64,000 bases of DNA from the NCBI GenBank assembly GCA_041394185.1, contig JAWKIQ010000001.1, positions 1,116,001 through 1,180,000 on the forward strand. The letters are read 5' to 3'. The position numbers and the translations under genes were made by a program. The notes under the pieces were generated by a model. It saw only the letters and a list, made by a program, of their open reading frames with translations, searched no databases and had not been told where the DNA came from. Below are positions 1-8,773 of this stretch, one piece after another. The stretch is from Acidimicrobiales bacterium. GTDB taxonomy: Bacteria; Actinomycetota; Acidimicrobiia; Acidimicrobiales; Poriferisodalaceae. How positions within the stretch are numbered: position 1 is the stretch's first letter; the number at the start of each line of letters is the position of its first letter.

Positions 1-52
1 ACTCCTCGAAGGCCGGGTGGTACTCGGGCGAGGTATATCCGGGCGCCGACAT
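1..52 (-). CDS. 5' end of a minus-strand gene running off the window
   Basis: Reading the minus strand from an ATG at 52 gives an open frame, MSAPGYTSPEYHPAFEE, that continues past the edge. Nearly every codon ends in G or C, as in the real genes here, and it would be divergent from the histidine kinase that starts at 165. No clear Shine-Dalgarno sequence precedes it. Seventeen residues are too few to assign a family, and the frame could be chance. Confidence 0.35.
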   Translation of the reverse strand, partial: MSAPGYTSPEYHPAFEE

Positions 53-164
53 GAGTTGGAGGATACCGGATGGTCCTAATCACCGCCCCCGGACGGCCGA
101 CGCCATTCAGTGCAAGGCGCGGCCCTGCACCAAACACGGTGGAACAGATCAGGTAAACACACCA

Positions 165-2141
165 ATGACCCACCACGACGACATCGACTTCTTCGAGCTG
201 GCGCCGAGCGCTTACGTCGTAGTCGATCTGGCCGGGCCACTTTTGAGGGTGAACGCCCGGTTCTCGGACCTGTTCAACATGACCAGTGACGTCGCCTTGA
301 CCAAGACGGTCGCAGACTTTGTTCACCCGACCTACCGACGCCACGCAGCGACCCTGACCAGGGCGATGCTTCGCGGCGAGGTCGATTCGATCACCACCGA
401 CATGCTGTTGATGCGCGGCGACGGCGGCACCTTCTGGGGCAACCTCGACGGCAAGCTGGTGTTCGACGAGACCGGCTCTCCGCTGTACTTCCTCGGCGCT
501 CTGTCTGACGTGTCACGAAAGATCGAGGCGGTGAACGCCCGCCAGGATGTCGAGCTGTTCGCACAAAGGCTGGTGGCCACGGTCAGTCACGAGCTGCGTG
601 CACCACTTCACGCCATGATGGGAATCGCCGAGCTGATCAGCTACTCGAGCGACGAGGCACTGGCCGAGCGGGGGCGCACCATGGTGCAACTCGCCAACAG
701 CCAGCAGGACCTCATCGACGACATCTTGTCGATCACCAGGTTGCAGTCGGGTACCGAGAAGCTGACCCACGAGACCTTCAGCCCACGCCGCCTGCTGGTC
801 GACGTCGGCTCGACGGTCGAGAGCCTCGTCCCCAAAGGGGTCGAGTTCGTGGTGGCGGCCAGCAGTTCGGTTCCCGCCAACGCCTTCGGGCCCAGGGCCA
901 AGATCCAGCAGGTGCTGGTGAACCTGGCGTCGAACGCATGCAAGTACACAGAGGTGGGCACGATCGAGGTCAAGCTCACCTCGTCGGGGCCCGGTCGCCT
1001 GACGTTTTCGGTCAGCGACACCGGCACTGGCATCCGCCCCGAACATCGAGTCAGGATCTTCAACGCCTTCGAACAGCCAGACGGCGGGCGGGGCGGCGTG
1101 GGGCTGGGACTGGCCATCAGCCAGGCCGCGTTGGATTTGATGGGTTCGAAGCTGGAGCTGGAAAGCGAACCGGGAAAGGGCAGCAGGTTCTGGTTCGACC
1201 TCGAGCTCGACACGGCCGCCAGCGAGGCGCGGGCTGCAGATCCGCTGACCAAACGTGCCAGTGGTCGCTCCAGCGCTGCGGTTCTGGTCGTCGACGACAA
1301 CCCGATCAACCGCACCCTCGCGCAGGCCCAACTGGAGCAGCTCGGCTACGAGGCCGTTCTGGCTGCCGACGGCGCCGCGGCACTGGAGCTGCTGGCCGCC
1401 ACCCGTTTCGACGCCGTGCTGATGGACTGGCACATGCCAAACATGGACGGCCTGGAGACCACCAGGCGTCTCAGGGCACTCGAACAACACCACGGGTGGC
1501 GTCGCACCCCTGTGCTGGCGGTGACAGCGCGGGCGATGGAGGGTGACCGCGAAGCGTGCCTGGAAGCCGGCATGGACGACTTCGTGGCCAAACCGGTGTC
1601 GCTTGCCAGCCTGTCAGGCGTACTCGAGCGCAACGTCGAGTTGCCTTCCAGCCAGACGCAGGAACAACAGGCGGCACCTCGCCAACCCGAGGCCGAGACC
1701 GGGGCCGACGAACCCAACCCTGAACCGTCTCGGCACATAGATGCGCGCCAGATCGACGGACTGGTCGCCGACCTGGGCGATCGCGACACGGTGCTGAAGC
1801 TGGTGCAGACGTTCATGAGCGATCTGGCGAAGCAGGTCGGGTCGATCGTCGCCGCTGTCGAGGCCGGCAACACCGACGCGTGCCGACGCCTGGCGCACAC
1901 TCTCAAGTCGAGCAGCCGGCTGTTGGGAGCCACCGGATTGGCCGCGGTGTGCGAGAGGATCGAGCTCGATTGTGCCGAGGGCCAGGCCGTGACGGCATCG
2001 TCGACCGCCGAGCTGGTGGCCGAGGCCGACGGTTGCGCACGCGACTTCGAAGCCATCCTGGCCGACGCTGCTGCCGCCAGTGGGTTCGTTGCGGATCGGG
2101 TCGACCCTGATCGGATGGGCACGGCACACTCGCTATCGTGA
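165..2141 (+). CDS. Hybrid sensor histidine kinase (PAS-HisKA-HATPase-REC-Hpt)
   Basis: Multistep phosphorelay kinase of about 658 aa. In order it has a PAS domain (about 8-120), a dimerisation/phosphoacceptor helix with ATVSHELRAPLH (phospho-His H142), and a GHKL ATPase with an N box (NLASNACKYT), VSDTGTGI and GVGLGLAI. Next is a receiver domain with VLVVDDN, phosphoacceptor D421 in LMDWHMPNMDG and the conserved lysine in FVAKP, then a C-terminal Hpt domain with H578 in LAHTLKSSSRLLG. There is no membrane segment or signal peptide, so it should sense a cytosolic signal through the PAS domain. All phosphotransfer residues are present. An open frame extends 38 codons upstream to 51, but similarity to PAS proteins begins only after the ATG at 165. 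The stop overlaps the GTG of the ABC gene (GTGA). No response-regulator gene lies nearby, so the final Hpt partner is not visible. Confidence 0.9.
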   Translation: MTHHDDIDFFELAPSAYVVVDLAGPLLRVNARFSDLFNMTSDVALTKTVADFVHPTYRRHAATLTRAMLRGEVDSITTDMLLMRGDGGTFWGNLDGKLVFDETGSPLYFLGALSDVSRKIEAVNARQDVELFAQRLVATVSHELRAPLHAMMGIAELISYSSDEALAERGRTMVQLANSQQDLIDDILSITRLQSGTEKLTHETFSPRRLLVDVGSTVESLVPKGVEFVVAASSSVPANAFGPRAKIQQVLVNLASNACKYTEVGTIEVKLTSSGPGRLTFSVSDTGTGIRPEHRVRIFNAFEQPDGGRGGVGLGLAISQAALDLMGSKLELESEPGKGSRFWFDLELDTAASEARAADPLTKRASGRSSAAVLVVDDNPINRTLAQAQLEQLGYEAVLAADGAAALELLAATRFDAVLMDWHMPNMDGLETTRRLRALEQHHGWRRTPVLAVTARAMEGDREACLEAGMDDFVAKPVSLASLSGVLERNVELPSSQTQEQQAAPRQPEAETGADEPNPEPSRHIDARQIDGLVADLGDRDTVLKLVQTFMSDLAKQVGSIVAAVEAGNTDACRRLAHTLKSSSRLLGATGLAAVCERIELDCAEGQAVTASSTAELVAEADGCARDFEAILADAAAASGFVADRVDPDRMGTAHSLS

Positions 2142-3234
2142 CCGCGGTGTCTCCGCCCGCCGAAACAGCTCTCGACGTATCGGTCGAGAATTTGTCGGCT
2201 GCCTACGGCGCCAACCAGGTGCTGCACTCGCTGTCGTTGTCGGTCGCCGCAGGCGAAACGATTGCGTTGCTGGGCCCCAGCGGCTGTGGCAAGACGACCT
2301 TGTTGCGTTGCATAGCCGGCCTGGAGCGACCCACCGCAGGCCAGGTCACCATCGGCCAGAAAGTGGTCGCATCGCCAACGGTGTGGGTGGCCCCCGAGCG
2401 CCGAGGCATCGGCATGGTGTTCCAGAACGGCGCCCTGTTTCCCCACCTCGATGTCGAGTCGAACATCGCGTTCGGTCTGGCGCGCAACAAGGCGCGCTCT
2501 GGCAGAGTGTCCGAAATGCTCGACCTGGTGGGACTGGGTGGTCTCGGAGCCAGGATGCCCTCGGAGCTGTCAGGCGGCCAGCAGCAGCGGGTGGCCTTGG
2601 CACGGGCCCTGGCGCCATCGCCGCGACTGCTGCTGCTGGACGAGCCGTTCTCGAGCCTCGATGTTGCGCTGCGGGTGATGCTGCGCACCGAGGTCAGGTC
2701 GGTGTTGTCCGACGTTGGTGTGACGGCCCTGTTCGTCACCCACGACCAAGACGAGGCATTTGTCATGGGCGATCGGGTCGCCGTGCTGCGAGACGGAAAC
2801 CTCGAACAGATCGGAACTCCATCCGAGCTGTACGCAACTCCCGCCAACCCCTGGGTGGCAGGTTTCGTGGGCGAGGCGAACCTGATCCAGGCCAGTGCGG
2901 CCGACGCCGATGGCACCCTGGTCGACACCGCGCTGGGCCGGCTGCGCGTCGTCGGCGCGCCGGCCGGGCCGCTCACGGTGCTGGCCAGGCCCGAACAGCT
3001 GGCTCTTCGCCCTATCTCGCCGTCGGGCGAAGCCACCTCGGGCGGTGTGGTGACCGCAATCGAGTATTACGGCCACTCCACTCGCTACTCCGTGAAACTC
3101 GCCGACACGACGCTGATCACGGTTCGCGCAGAAGGCGAGCCCGACTTCGCCATCGCCGACCGCGGATCGTTGAAACCAAGGCCACCGTTCACCCCGCCTG
3201 GTCGTCTCAGCGAGAGGCGCGGGCGGCCCTGTAG
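2138..3234 (+). CDS. ABC transporter ATP-binding protein, FbpC/PotA type, with a 1-nt frameshift near its 3' end
   Basis: Nucleotide-binding subunit resembling iron(III), spermidine or sulfate importers of the FbpC/PotA/CysA group. It shows Walker A GPSGCGKTT (residues 46-54), Q-loop VFQNGALFP, signature LSGGQQQR, Walker B LLLLDEPFSSLD and the H-loop VTHDQDEA, followed by a TOBE-like C-terminal region. Starting at GTG 2138 the frame reads well up to residues FAIADR at about 3163. It then runs as nonsense deep into the opposing pgi gene. Restoring one base near 3164-3166 (GTG in place of GG) joins FAIADRV to IVETKATVHPAWSS and a stop at 3234, a normal family end. I therefore annotate about 365 aa with a single missing base. 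No permease or binding-protein gene is adjacent, so the substrate is unknown. The start overlaps the kinase stop. Confidence 0.8.
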
Positions 3235-4874
3235 CGCTCGACGAGCCGATTGGTCGAGCCATCGTGGCCCAGTGGTGCCTCGGCATCGACCAGCTCCGAC
3301 AGCACCCGACCGGCCAACACTTTGCCCAGCTCGACACCCCACTGATCGAAGCTGTTCACGCCCCAAACGGTGCCCTGCACGAACACCCGGTGCTCGTAGA
3401 AAGCGATCAACTGGCCCAGAACCCGCGGGGTCAGATGGTCGGCGACGATGGTTGTGCTGGGCCGGTTGCCTGGAAACGTCTTGTGCGACACCAGACCGGC
3501 AGAAACCCCGTCGGCGGCCACCTCAGAGGCCGTCTTGCCGAATGCCAAAGCCTCCGATTGAGCCACCATGTTGGCGAACAACTGATCGTGTTGGGTCGGC
3601 TGATCGGCCGCTAGGGCATCGCCGGGCTGGTCGTAGCCCTGAGGTGGGTTGAGCATCCCGATGAAGTCACAAGGAACGGGCGAGGTGCCCTGGTGCAGCA
3701 ACTGGTAGAAGGCGTGCTGGCCGTTTGTTCCGGGTTCGCCCCACACGATGGGGCCGGTGTCGTAGTCGACAGGCTCGCCGTCGATTCGCACCCGCTTCCC
3801 GTTCGATTCCATGTCGAGCTGCTGTAGGTAGGCGGCGAAGCGGTCGAGCAGTTGGGCGTAGGGCAACACCGCGTGGCTCGGCCAGTGCCAGAAGTTGCGA
3901 TACCAGACACCCAACATGGCGCTGAGGGCGATGGCGTTGCGGGCCAGCGGGGTGTGCGCCATGTACTCGTCGATGGCTCTGAACCCGTCGAGCATCTCGC
4001 CAAAGGCTTCTGGACCGATCGCGATCATGATGCTCAGACCGATGGCCGAGTCCATGGAATAGCGGCCACCCACCCAATCCCAGAAACCGAACATGTTGGC
4101 TTCGTCGATTCCGAAGTCGGCTACTGCTTCTGCGTTGGTCGAAAGGGCGACGAAGTGTTTGGACACAGCCGAGCTGTCGCCTCCGGCCGCGTCGACCAGC
4201 CAGCGCCTGGCAGCTTGGGCGTTGGCCATGGTCTCGGCGGTGGTGAACGTCTTGGACGCCACCAGGAACAGGGTGGTGGCCGGGTCGAGCCGGGCGAGCG
4301 TCTGGCTCATCTGCACCGGATCGACGTTGGACACGAAAGCAAAGCTCAGCCCGTCGATGACGTGAGGCTCGAGGGCGCGCAGCGCCATCGCCGGGCCCAG
4401 GTCGCTGCCTCCGATGCCGATGTTGACCACAGCGTCGATGGGCCTGCCGTCGAAACCGATCCACTGGCCGGTCCGCACCCTTTGGGCCAACGCCGCCATG
4501 GCGTCGAGCACATCGTGCACCTGGTCGACCACGTCAACGCCGTCGACCTCGAGGCTGTCGGAACGCTGGCGGCGCAAGGCTGTGTGCAGAACCGCTCGGT
4601 CTTCGGTGGAGTTGATGCGGTCGCCCCTGCACATGGCCTCGAAGCGCTGCACCACACCCGTGCTGTTGGCCAAGTCGACCAGCAGAGAGACGGTGTCGCT
4701 GGTAGCCAGGTGCTTGGACAGGTCGACCGTCAGGTCTGCGACCTGGTAGGTCATGTGATCGGCGCGCTGCGGGTCGTCGTGGAACAGGTCGCGAAGCGAA
4801 GCGTGAAACGCGCTGCGGTGGTGCGACAGCGCAGCCCAGGCCTCGGTGGCAGCCGGGTTGATCGGGTCTGTCAT
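3207..4874 (-). CDS. pgi: Glucose-6-phosphate isomerase
   Basis: Interconverts glucose-6-phosphate and fructose-6-phosphate in glycolysis and gluconeogenesis; cytosolic. The 555-aa length is typical. The family signature around DWVGGRYSMDSAIGLS is present, as is the C-terminal signature FDQWGVELGK. Catalytic residues are visible as E356 (MESNGK), H387 (GTNGQHAF) and K518 (ELGK). The open frame continues upstream to 5057, but that part overlaps the previous gene. The ATG at 4874 overlaps the stop of the LigD-like gene as ATGA, so translation is probably coupled. The 3' end overlaps the corrected end of the convergent ABC ATPase by about 28 bp. Confidence 0.97.
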   Translation of the reverse strand: MTDPINPAATEAWAALSHHRSAFHASLRDLFHDDPQRADHMTYQVADLTVDLSKHLATSDTVSLLVDLANSTGVVQRFEAMCRGDRINSTEDRAVLHTALRRQRSDSLEVDGVDVVDQVHDVLDAMAALAQRVRTGQWIGFDGRPIDAVVNIGIGGSDLGPAMALRALEPHVIDGLSFAFVSNVDPVQMSQTLARLDPATTLFLVASKTFTTAETMANAQAARRWLVDAAGGDSSAVSKHFVALSTNAEAVADFGIDEANMFGFWDWVGGRYSMDSAIGLSIMIAIGPEAFGEMLDGFRAIDEYMAHTPLARNAIALSAMLGVWYRNFWHWPSHAVLPYAQLLDRFAAYLQQLDMESNGKRVRIDGEPVDYDTGPIVWGEPGTNGQHAFYQLLHQGTSPVPCDFIGMLNPPQGYDQPGDALAADQPTQHDQLFANMVAQSEALAFGKTASEVAADGVSAGLVSHKTFPGNRPSTTIVADHLTPRVLGQLIAFYEHRVFVQGTVWGVNSFDQWGVELGKVLAGRVLSELVDAEAPLGHDGSTNRLVERYRAARASR

Positions 4875-5899
4875 TGGGAGGACTCCTCGTCGTCTGGCAC
4901 CGAGCGGGCGCGGCTGGGTGCGACCCGCGGGGGCTCGAGTGGTTGTTTCGGGTAGACCGGCGGCCACGGCGCATCCATCAGCCCCGCGTCGATGTCGCGC
5001 TGGAACCAGGCCAGGGGAGTGGTGATGTCCTGGGGGCGTTGGTGAAAGCCCAGCCAAGGGTCGCCCAGCCGCTGCACCCTCTCGGGGACCGTGGCGATGG
5101 TCAACGAATCGGGATCGATCTCGTCGACCTCATCCCACGCGATTGGTGCAGACACCTGAGCCCCGACCCTGGGCCTGACCGACCAGGCACCGAACACCGT
5201 CTTGTGCGGCGCGTTCTGGTTGTAGTCGACGAATATGCGAGTGCCGCGCTCTTCCTTCCACCACGCGGCCGTCAACAGATCGGGTCGCCTGCGTTCGAGT
5301 TCGCGAGCGATGGCCACCGCCGCAGCCCGCACCTCGACCGAATCCCACCGTCTGGCGAGTGGCACGTACACGTGCAACCCCCTGCTGCCGGTGGTCTTCA
5401 AGAAGCCCTCGATGCCCAGCTCGTCCAACAGCAGCTTCACCTCGCGGGCGGCCTGCCTGGCCATGTCGAAGCTGGTGCCCGGCTGGGGGTCGAGGTCGAT
5501 GCGGAGTTCGTCAGCGAACCCGGGGTCGTCGGCCAAGAAGGGCCACGGGTGAAATCCGAGGCACCCCATGTGAACCGCCCACGCCACATGGGCCATGTCT
5601 TCGAGCACCAGGGCGTTGGATGGGGTGCCGTTGGGGGTCATCACCGTCGTGGTGTGAAGCCAATCGGGGGCGCCCTTGGCGACACGCTTCTGGAAGAAGC
5701 TCTTGCCACCGGCACCGTCGGGAAACCGCTGCAACAACGTCGGACGCCCGCCGAGGCAACTCATGACGGGCTCGGCGATGGACAGGTAATAGTCGATCAG
5801 GTCCAGCTTGGTCTCGCCACGTCGGCCGAAGAAGACCTTGTCGGGGTTGGTGATGCGAAGCTCGCGCCCGTCGATCTCGAGCACGACAGCATCAGCCAT
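4871..5899 (-). CDS. Stand-alone LigD-type primase-polymerase (PolDom)
   Basis: Archaeo-eukaryotic primase family polymerase of the kind fused to or encoded beside DNA ligase D in bacterial non-homologous end joining, where it fills in ends with NTPs or dNTPs. The 342-aa protein covers only the polymerase domain. Metal-binding D135 and D137 (RIDLDPQPG), nucleotide-binding H176 (TGSRGLHVYVP) and D225 (RIFVDYNQNAPH) are all present, so it should be active. No ligase, nuclease or Ku gene is in the window. The gene is minus-strand, and pgi follows with an ATGA overlap. A role in NHEJ or gap repair is inference from the family. Confidence 0.9.
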   Translation of the reverse strand: MADAVVLEIDGRELRITNPDKVFFGRRGETKLDLIDYYLSIAEPVMSCLGGRPTLLQRFPDGAGGKSFFQKRVAKGAPDWLHTTTVMTPNGTPSNALVLEDMAHVAWAVHMGCLGFHPWPFLADDPGFADELRIDLDPQPGTSFDMARQAAREVKLLLDELGIEGFLKTTGSRGLHVYVPLARRWDSVEVRAAAVAIARELERRRPDLLTAAWWKEERGTRIFVDYNQNAPHKTVFGAWSVRPRVGAQVSAPIAWDEVDEIDPDSLTIATVPERVQRLGDPWLGFHQRPQDITTPLAWFQRDIDAGLMDAPWPPVYPKQPLEPPRVAPSRARSVPDDEESSQ

Positions 5900-5935
5900 G
5901 GACCCAGGCTACATATTGACCCTGCGTGCCCCGTG

Positions 5936-7051
5936 CTAGCCGGCCAAAGCGACGGCCGGATCGGTCCAGCTCATCTCGTGGGCCACGGCGACCGCCTCGT
6001 TGGTCAAAACGCCCCGGTGGACATTCAACCCGGCAAGGAAGCTGGGATCTGAAGCCAGGGCAGCCAGGCCGGCATCGGCCAGACGCACGGCATAGGGCAA
6101 GGTGACGTTGTTCAGCGCCTTGGTCGATGTGCGCGGAACCGCGCCAGGCATGTTGGCCACGCAGTAGTGCACGACCCCGTCGACCACATAGGTGGGGTCG
6201 TTGTGGGTGGTGGGGCGCGAGGTCTCGAAACAGCCGCCCTGGTCTATCGCGACGTCTACCAGCACAGACCCAGGCCGCATGGTCGACACCATCTCGCGGG
6301 TGACCAGCTTGGGTGCCTCGGCCCCAGGCACCAGAACCGCGCCGATCACCAGGTCTGCGCCCGCCACCAGGTCTTCGATGGCCGACTTGGTCGAGAACAC
6401 CGTTTCGAGGGCATTGCCGAAACGGTGCGAAAGCCGATCCAGCACTGCCAGGTCGCGATCGAGAACCGTGACGCTGGCCCCAAGGCCGATCGCCATCTCA
6501 ATGGCGTTGAGGCCCACGACACCACCGCCGATGACCACGACCCGGCCCGATGGCACACCCGGAACACCGCCGAGCAGGGTCCCAGACCCGCCAACCGGGC
6601 TTTCCAGGCACCGGGCCCCGGCCTGCACCGACAGACGTCCGGCCACCTGCGACATGGGCGTCAAAAGCGGCAGTCGGCCGGCCTGGTCGGTGACCGTTTC
6701 GTAGGCAACAGCCGTGACACCGCTGGCCAGCAGCCCCTGGGTCTGTGGCAGGTCTGGGGCCAGATGCAGGTAGGTGAAGAGGATCTGCCCCTCGCGAAGA
6801 CGCGCAATTTCGGCCGGCTGAGGCTCTTTGACCTTGACGATCATGTCGGCGCGCTCGAACACCTCGTCGGCGCCGGCGACGATGGACGCACCAGCGGCGA
6901 TGTACTCGTCGTCTGGTGATGCAGCGCCCACCCCGGCGCCCGACTGCACAAGCACCTGGTGACCACCGCCCACCAGTTCCTTGACGCTCGAGGGCACCAG
7001 CCCGACCCGTCGCTCGTCGCTCTTTACCTCTGTAGGTACCCCGATGATCAC
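5936..7051 (-). CDS. ald: Alanine dehydrogenase
   Basis: NAD-dependent reversible oxidative deamination of L-alanine to pyruvate and ammonium. I start it at GTG 7051, which sits 7 nt after GGAGGAG and gives exactly 371 aa, the usual Ald length; the frame is open back to 7075. The N-terminus IIGVPTEVKSDERRV, the substrate-site lysine in VKVKEP, the histidine in YLHLAPD, the dinucleotide fold VVIGGGVVG and the aspartate in VDVAIDQGG are all family hallmarks. It is divergent from an Lrp/AsnC regulator, the same arrangement as ald-aldR of mycobacteria, so alanine-responsive activation is likely (inference). Confidence 0.96.
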   Translation of the reverse strand: MIIGVPTEVKSDERRVGLVPSSVKELVGGGHQVLVQSGAGVGAASPDDEYIAAGASIVAGADEVFERADMIVKVKEPQPAEIARLREGQILFTYLHLAPDLPQTQGLLASGVTAVAYETVTDQAGRLPLLTPMSQVAGRLSVQAGARCLESPVGGSGTLLGGVPGVPSGRVVVIGGGVVGLNAIEMAIGLGASVTVLDRDLAVLDRLSHRFGNALETVFSTKSAIEDLVAGADLVIGAVLVPGAEAPKLVTREMVSTMRPGSVLVDVAIDQGGCFETSRPTTHNDPTYVVDGVVHYCVANMPGAVPRTSTKALNNVTLPYAVRLADAGLAALASDPSFLAGLNVHRGVLTNEAVAVAHEMSWTDPAVALAG

Positions 7052-7095
7052 CGCTGCTCCTCCCGCAGAAAGCACTATGGGAACAACATAGGGAC

Positions 7096-7110
7096 ATTCT
7101 CGAGACGAAT
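7096..7110. promoter_or_regulatory. Candidate operator dyad in the ald/Lrp-regulator intergenic region
   Basis: The 137-bp gap between the two divergent starts contains the 15-bp dyad ATTC-N7-GAAT. This is the size and symmetry of an Lrp/AsnC-family half-site pair. Only one such dyad was noticed and no convincing -35/-10 pair was found, so this is a weak prediction. Confidence 0.25.
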
Positions 7111-7188
7111 CCTGCAGAGTTGAGGCCGCCAGGCGGTGTTCGACACCATTATCTTGCGCACTTCAACCCAGCGCCGACAAGATGTTGC

Positions 7189-7647
7189 ATGGCCACACCC
7201 GATCGACTCGACGAACTCGACCAATCGCTTTTGCAGGTGCTTTCCGCAGAGGGCCGCATCTCCAACGCGGCGCTGGCCGACCGCGTGGGTCTCAGCCCCT
7301 CGGCGACCCTGCGCAGGCTCCGCCGGCTCGAAGAGACCGGCGTTGTGGTCGGGTATCGCGCCGTTGTTGACCCTGCGGCTTTAGGCCGGGCCACCACCGT
7401 GTTCGTCGAGGTCAGCCTCGAAAGCCAGCGAGAGGACGTTCTGGAGGCCTTCGAGGAAGCCGCGTCGAAGGTTCCAGAGATAGTGGGCTGCCACCTCATC
7501 TCGGGTGACGCCGACTATCTGCTGCGAGTTCAAGCCGACGGGGTGGCCGGCTACGAGCGGGTGCACACCGCTCATCTATCGCGCCTGCCCGGTGTGTCGA
7601 AGATCCGGTCGAACTTCGCCATGAGGACGGCTTTCGACAGAACCTGA
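7189..7647 (+). CDS. Lrp/AsnC family transcriptional regulator (AldR-like)
   Basis: A 152-aa feast/famine regulator with an N-terminal winged helix-turn-helix (LDQSLLQVLSAEGRISNAALADRVGLSPSATLRRLRRLE). A C-terminal RAM effector-binding domain follows, with the GDADYLLRV motif typical of amino-acid sensing members. The ATG at 7189 is chosen because upstream codons lack family similarity. Divergence from ald suggests it controls alanine dehydrogenase. A small hairpin (AGCGCC-CA-GGCGCT, 7647-7660) overlaps its stop and may end the transcript before the riboswitch. Confidence 0.92.
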   Translation: MATPDRLDELDQSLLQVLSAEGRISNAALADRVGLSPSATLRRLRRLEETGVVVGYRAVVDPAALGRATTVFVEVSLESQREDVLEAFEEAASKVPEIVGCHLISGDADYLLRVQADGVAGYERVHTAHLSRLPGVSKIRSNFAMRTAFDRT

Positions 7648-7663
7648 GCGCCCAGGCGCTGGG

Positions 7664-7808
7664 GTGTAGGGTGATCGAGTTCCCCTGGTGGACGAAGTCC
7701 GGTTAGAGCCCGGCACTGTCCCGCAACGGTTGAGCCTCTATTCGAGGACGAGTCCGGTCGAACCACCTGGGGCGCGAACCGACAACCCTCGCGGAAGGGC
7801 AGGTTCGA
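7664..7808 (+). promoter_or_regulatory. Cobalamin (AdoCbl) riboswitch
   Basis: The leader of the btu operon carries the conserved B12-box core at about 7708-7730 (GCCCGGCACTGTCCCGCAAC), the diagnostic element of the cobalamin riboswitch. The core is enclosed by the stem CCCC-T-GGTGG (7682-7691) with CCACC-T-GGGG (7763-7772). A second hairpin follows, with outer stem GAACC (7776-7780)/GGTTC (7802-7806) and inner stem CCCT/AGGG. It lies about 50 nt before the start codon and is a candidate expression platform. No T-run follows it, so control is more likely at translation or by Rho than by an intrinsic terminator (inference). The genes downstream, B12 uptake and adenosylation, fit perfectly. Confidence 0.92.
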
Positions 7809-7855
7809 TCGTCAGGTGCTGCCTGCGTCGACCGTACCCGGCCAAAGGAGCACCC

Positions 7856-8734
7856 ATGATCAGACGATTCCTGTTGCCCTTGCTGACACTGCTGTTGTTG
7901 CTGGGAGCGTGCGGCGAAGATGCCGACAGCACCGCCGCAGACGCAACCGTGCCGGCCGAGACGCCCGAGCTGCGAATCATCTCGCTGTCGCCGAGCGCAA
8001 CCGAGATCATCTTCGCGGTGGGGGCCGGCCCCATGGTGGTCGCCGTAGATGAGTTCTCGTACTACCCGCCAGAGGCGCCAGTTACCGAGCTCAGCGGCTA
8101 TACGCCAAACGTCGAGGCGATCCTGTCCTACGAACCCGATGTGGTCGTGTGGCAGGGCGGTCCAGACGATGTGCGGGCCTCGCTGGACGCCGCCGGCGTG
8201 CAGATCGTCGATCAGTTCGCCGCCACCACCTTCGACGACATCTACGCCCAGATGCTCGAAATCGGCGAGCTGGCCGGCACCACAGACGAGGCCGAGGCCG
8301 CCGTTGCCGAGATGCGAGCCGATCTGGACGCCTTGGTGTCGTCGGTGCAGCCCCGCGACGAGCCGGTGACCTATTTCCACGAACTCGGCACCGAGCTGTA
8401 CACGGCCACGTCGACCACGTTCATCGGCCAGGTGTACGGCCTGCTGGGTCTCGAGAACATCGCCGACGCGGCCGACCCCGACGGCGAGTTCTTCGGATAC
8501 CCACAGCTCAGCGAGGAGTTCATCCTGGACGCCGACCCAGACATCATCTTCCTGGCCGACACCATCGGCTACGGCCAGACCGCGCAGACGGTGGCCGAAC
8601 GACCGGGCTGGGATGCATTGAGCGCAGTGCGGGCCGGCAACGTGATCGAGCTCGACGACGATGTCGCCTCTAGGTGGGGCCCTCGCGTGGTCGACTTCGT
8701 GCGAGCCGTCGTCGACGCCGTCAACGCGCTCTGA
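7856..8734 (+). CDS. btuF: Vitamin B12 ABC transporter, substrate-binding lipoprotein
   Basis: Extracellular lipid-anchored corrinoid-binding protein of 292 aa. A lipoprotein signal peptide MIRRFLLPLLTLLLLLGAC ends in an LGAC lipobox with C19 as the lipidated residue. The mature part has the class III binding-protein fold typical of BtuF/FhuD (RIISLSPSATEIIFAVGAG; SGYTPNVEAILSYEPDVVV). The ATG at 7856 follows AAAGGAG. It is the first gene after the cobalamin riboswitch and is followed by permease, ATPase and adenosyltransferase genes, which settles the substrate as B12 rather than iron-siderophore. Confidence 0.93.
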   Translation: MIRRFLLPLLTLLLLLGACGEDADSTAADATVPAETPELRIISLSPSATEIIFAVGAGPMVVAVDEFSYYPPEAPVTELSGYTPNVEAILSYEPDVVVWQGGPDDVRASLDAAGVQIVDQFAATTFDDIYAQMLEIGELAGTTDEAEAAVAEMRADLDALVSSVQPRDEPVTYFHELGTELYTATSTTFIGQVYGLLGLENIADAADPDGEFFGYPQLSEEFILDADPDIIFLADTIGYGQTAQTVAERPGWDALSAVRAGNVIELDDDVASRWGPRVVDFVRAVVDAVNAL

Positions 8735-8773
8735 CACCGGTGACGCCATGACCTCGGGCCGCAGCGAGCAACC

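Noticed and set aside
3235..3652. Extension of the ABC ATPase frame to 504 aa
   Set aside because: The tail is Arg/Pro-rich with no similarity and runs antisense through the end of pgi. A one-base repair gives a normal end at 3234.
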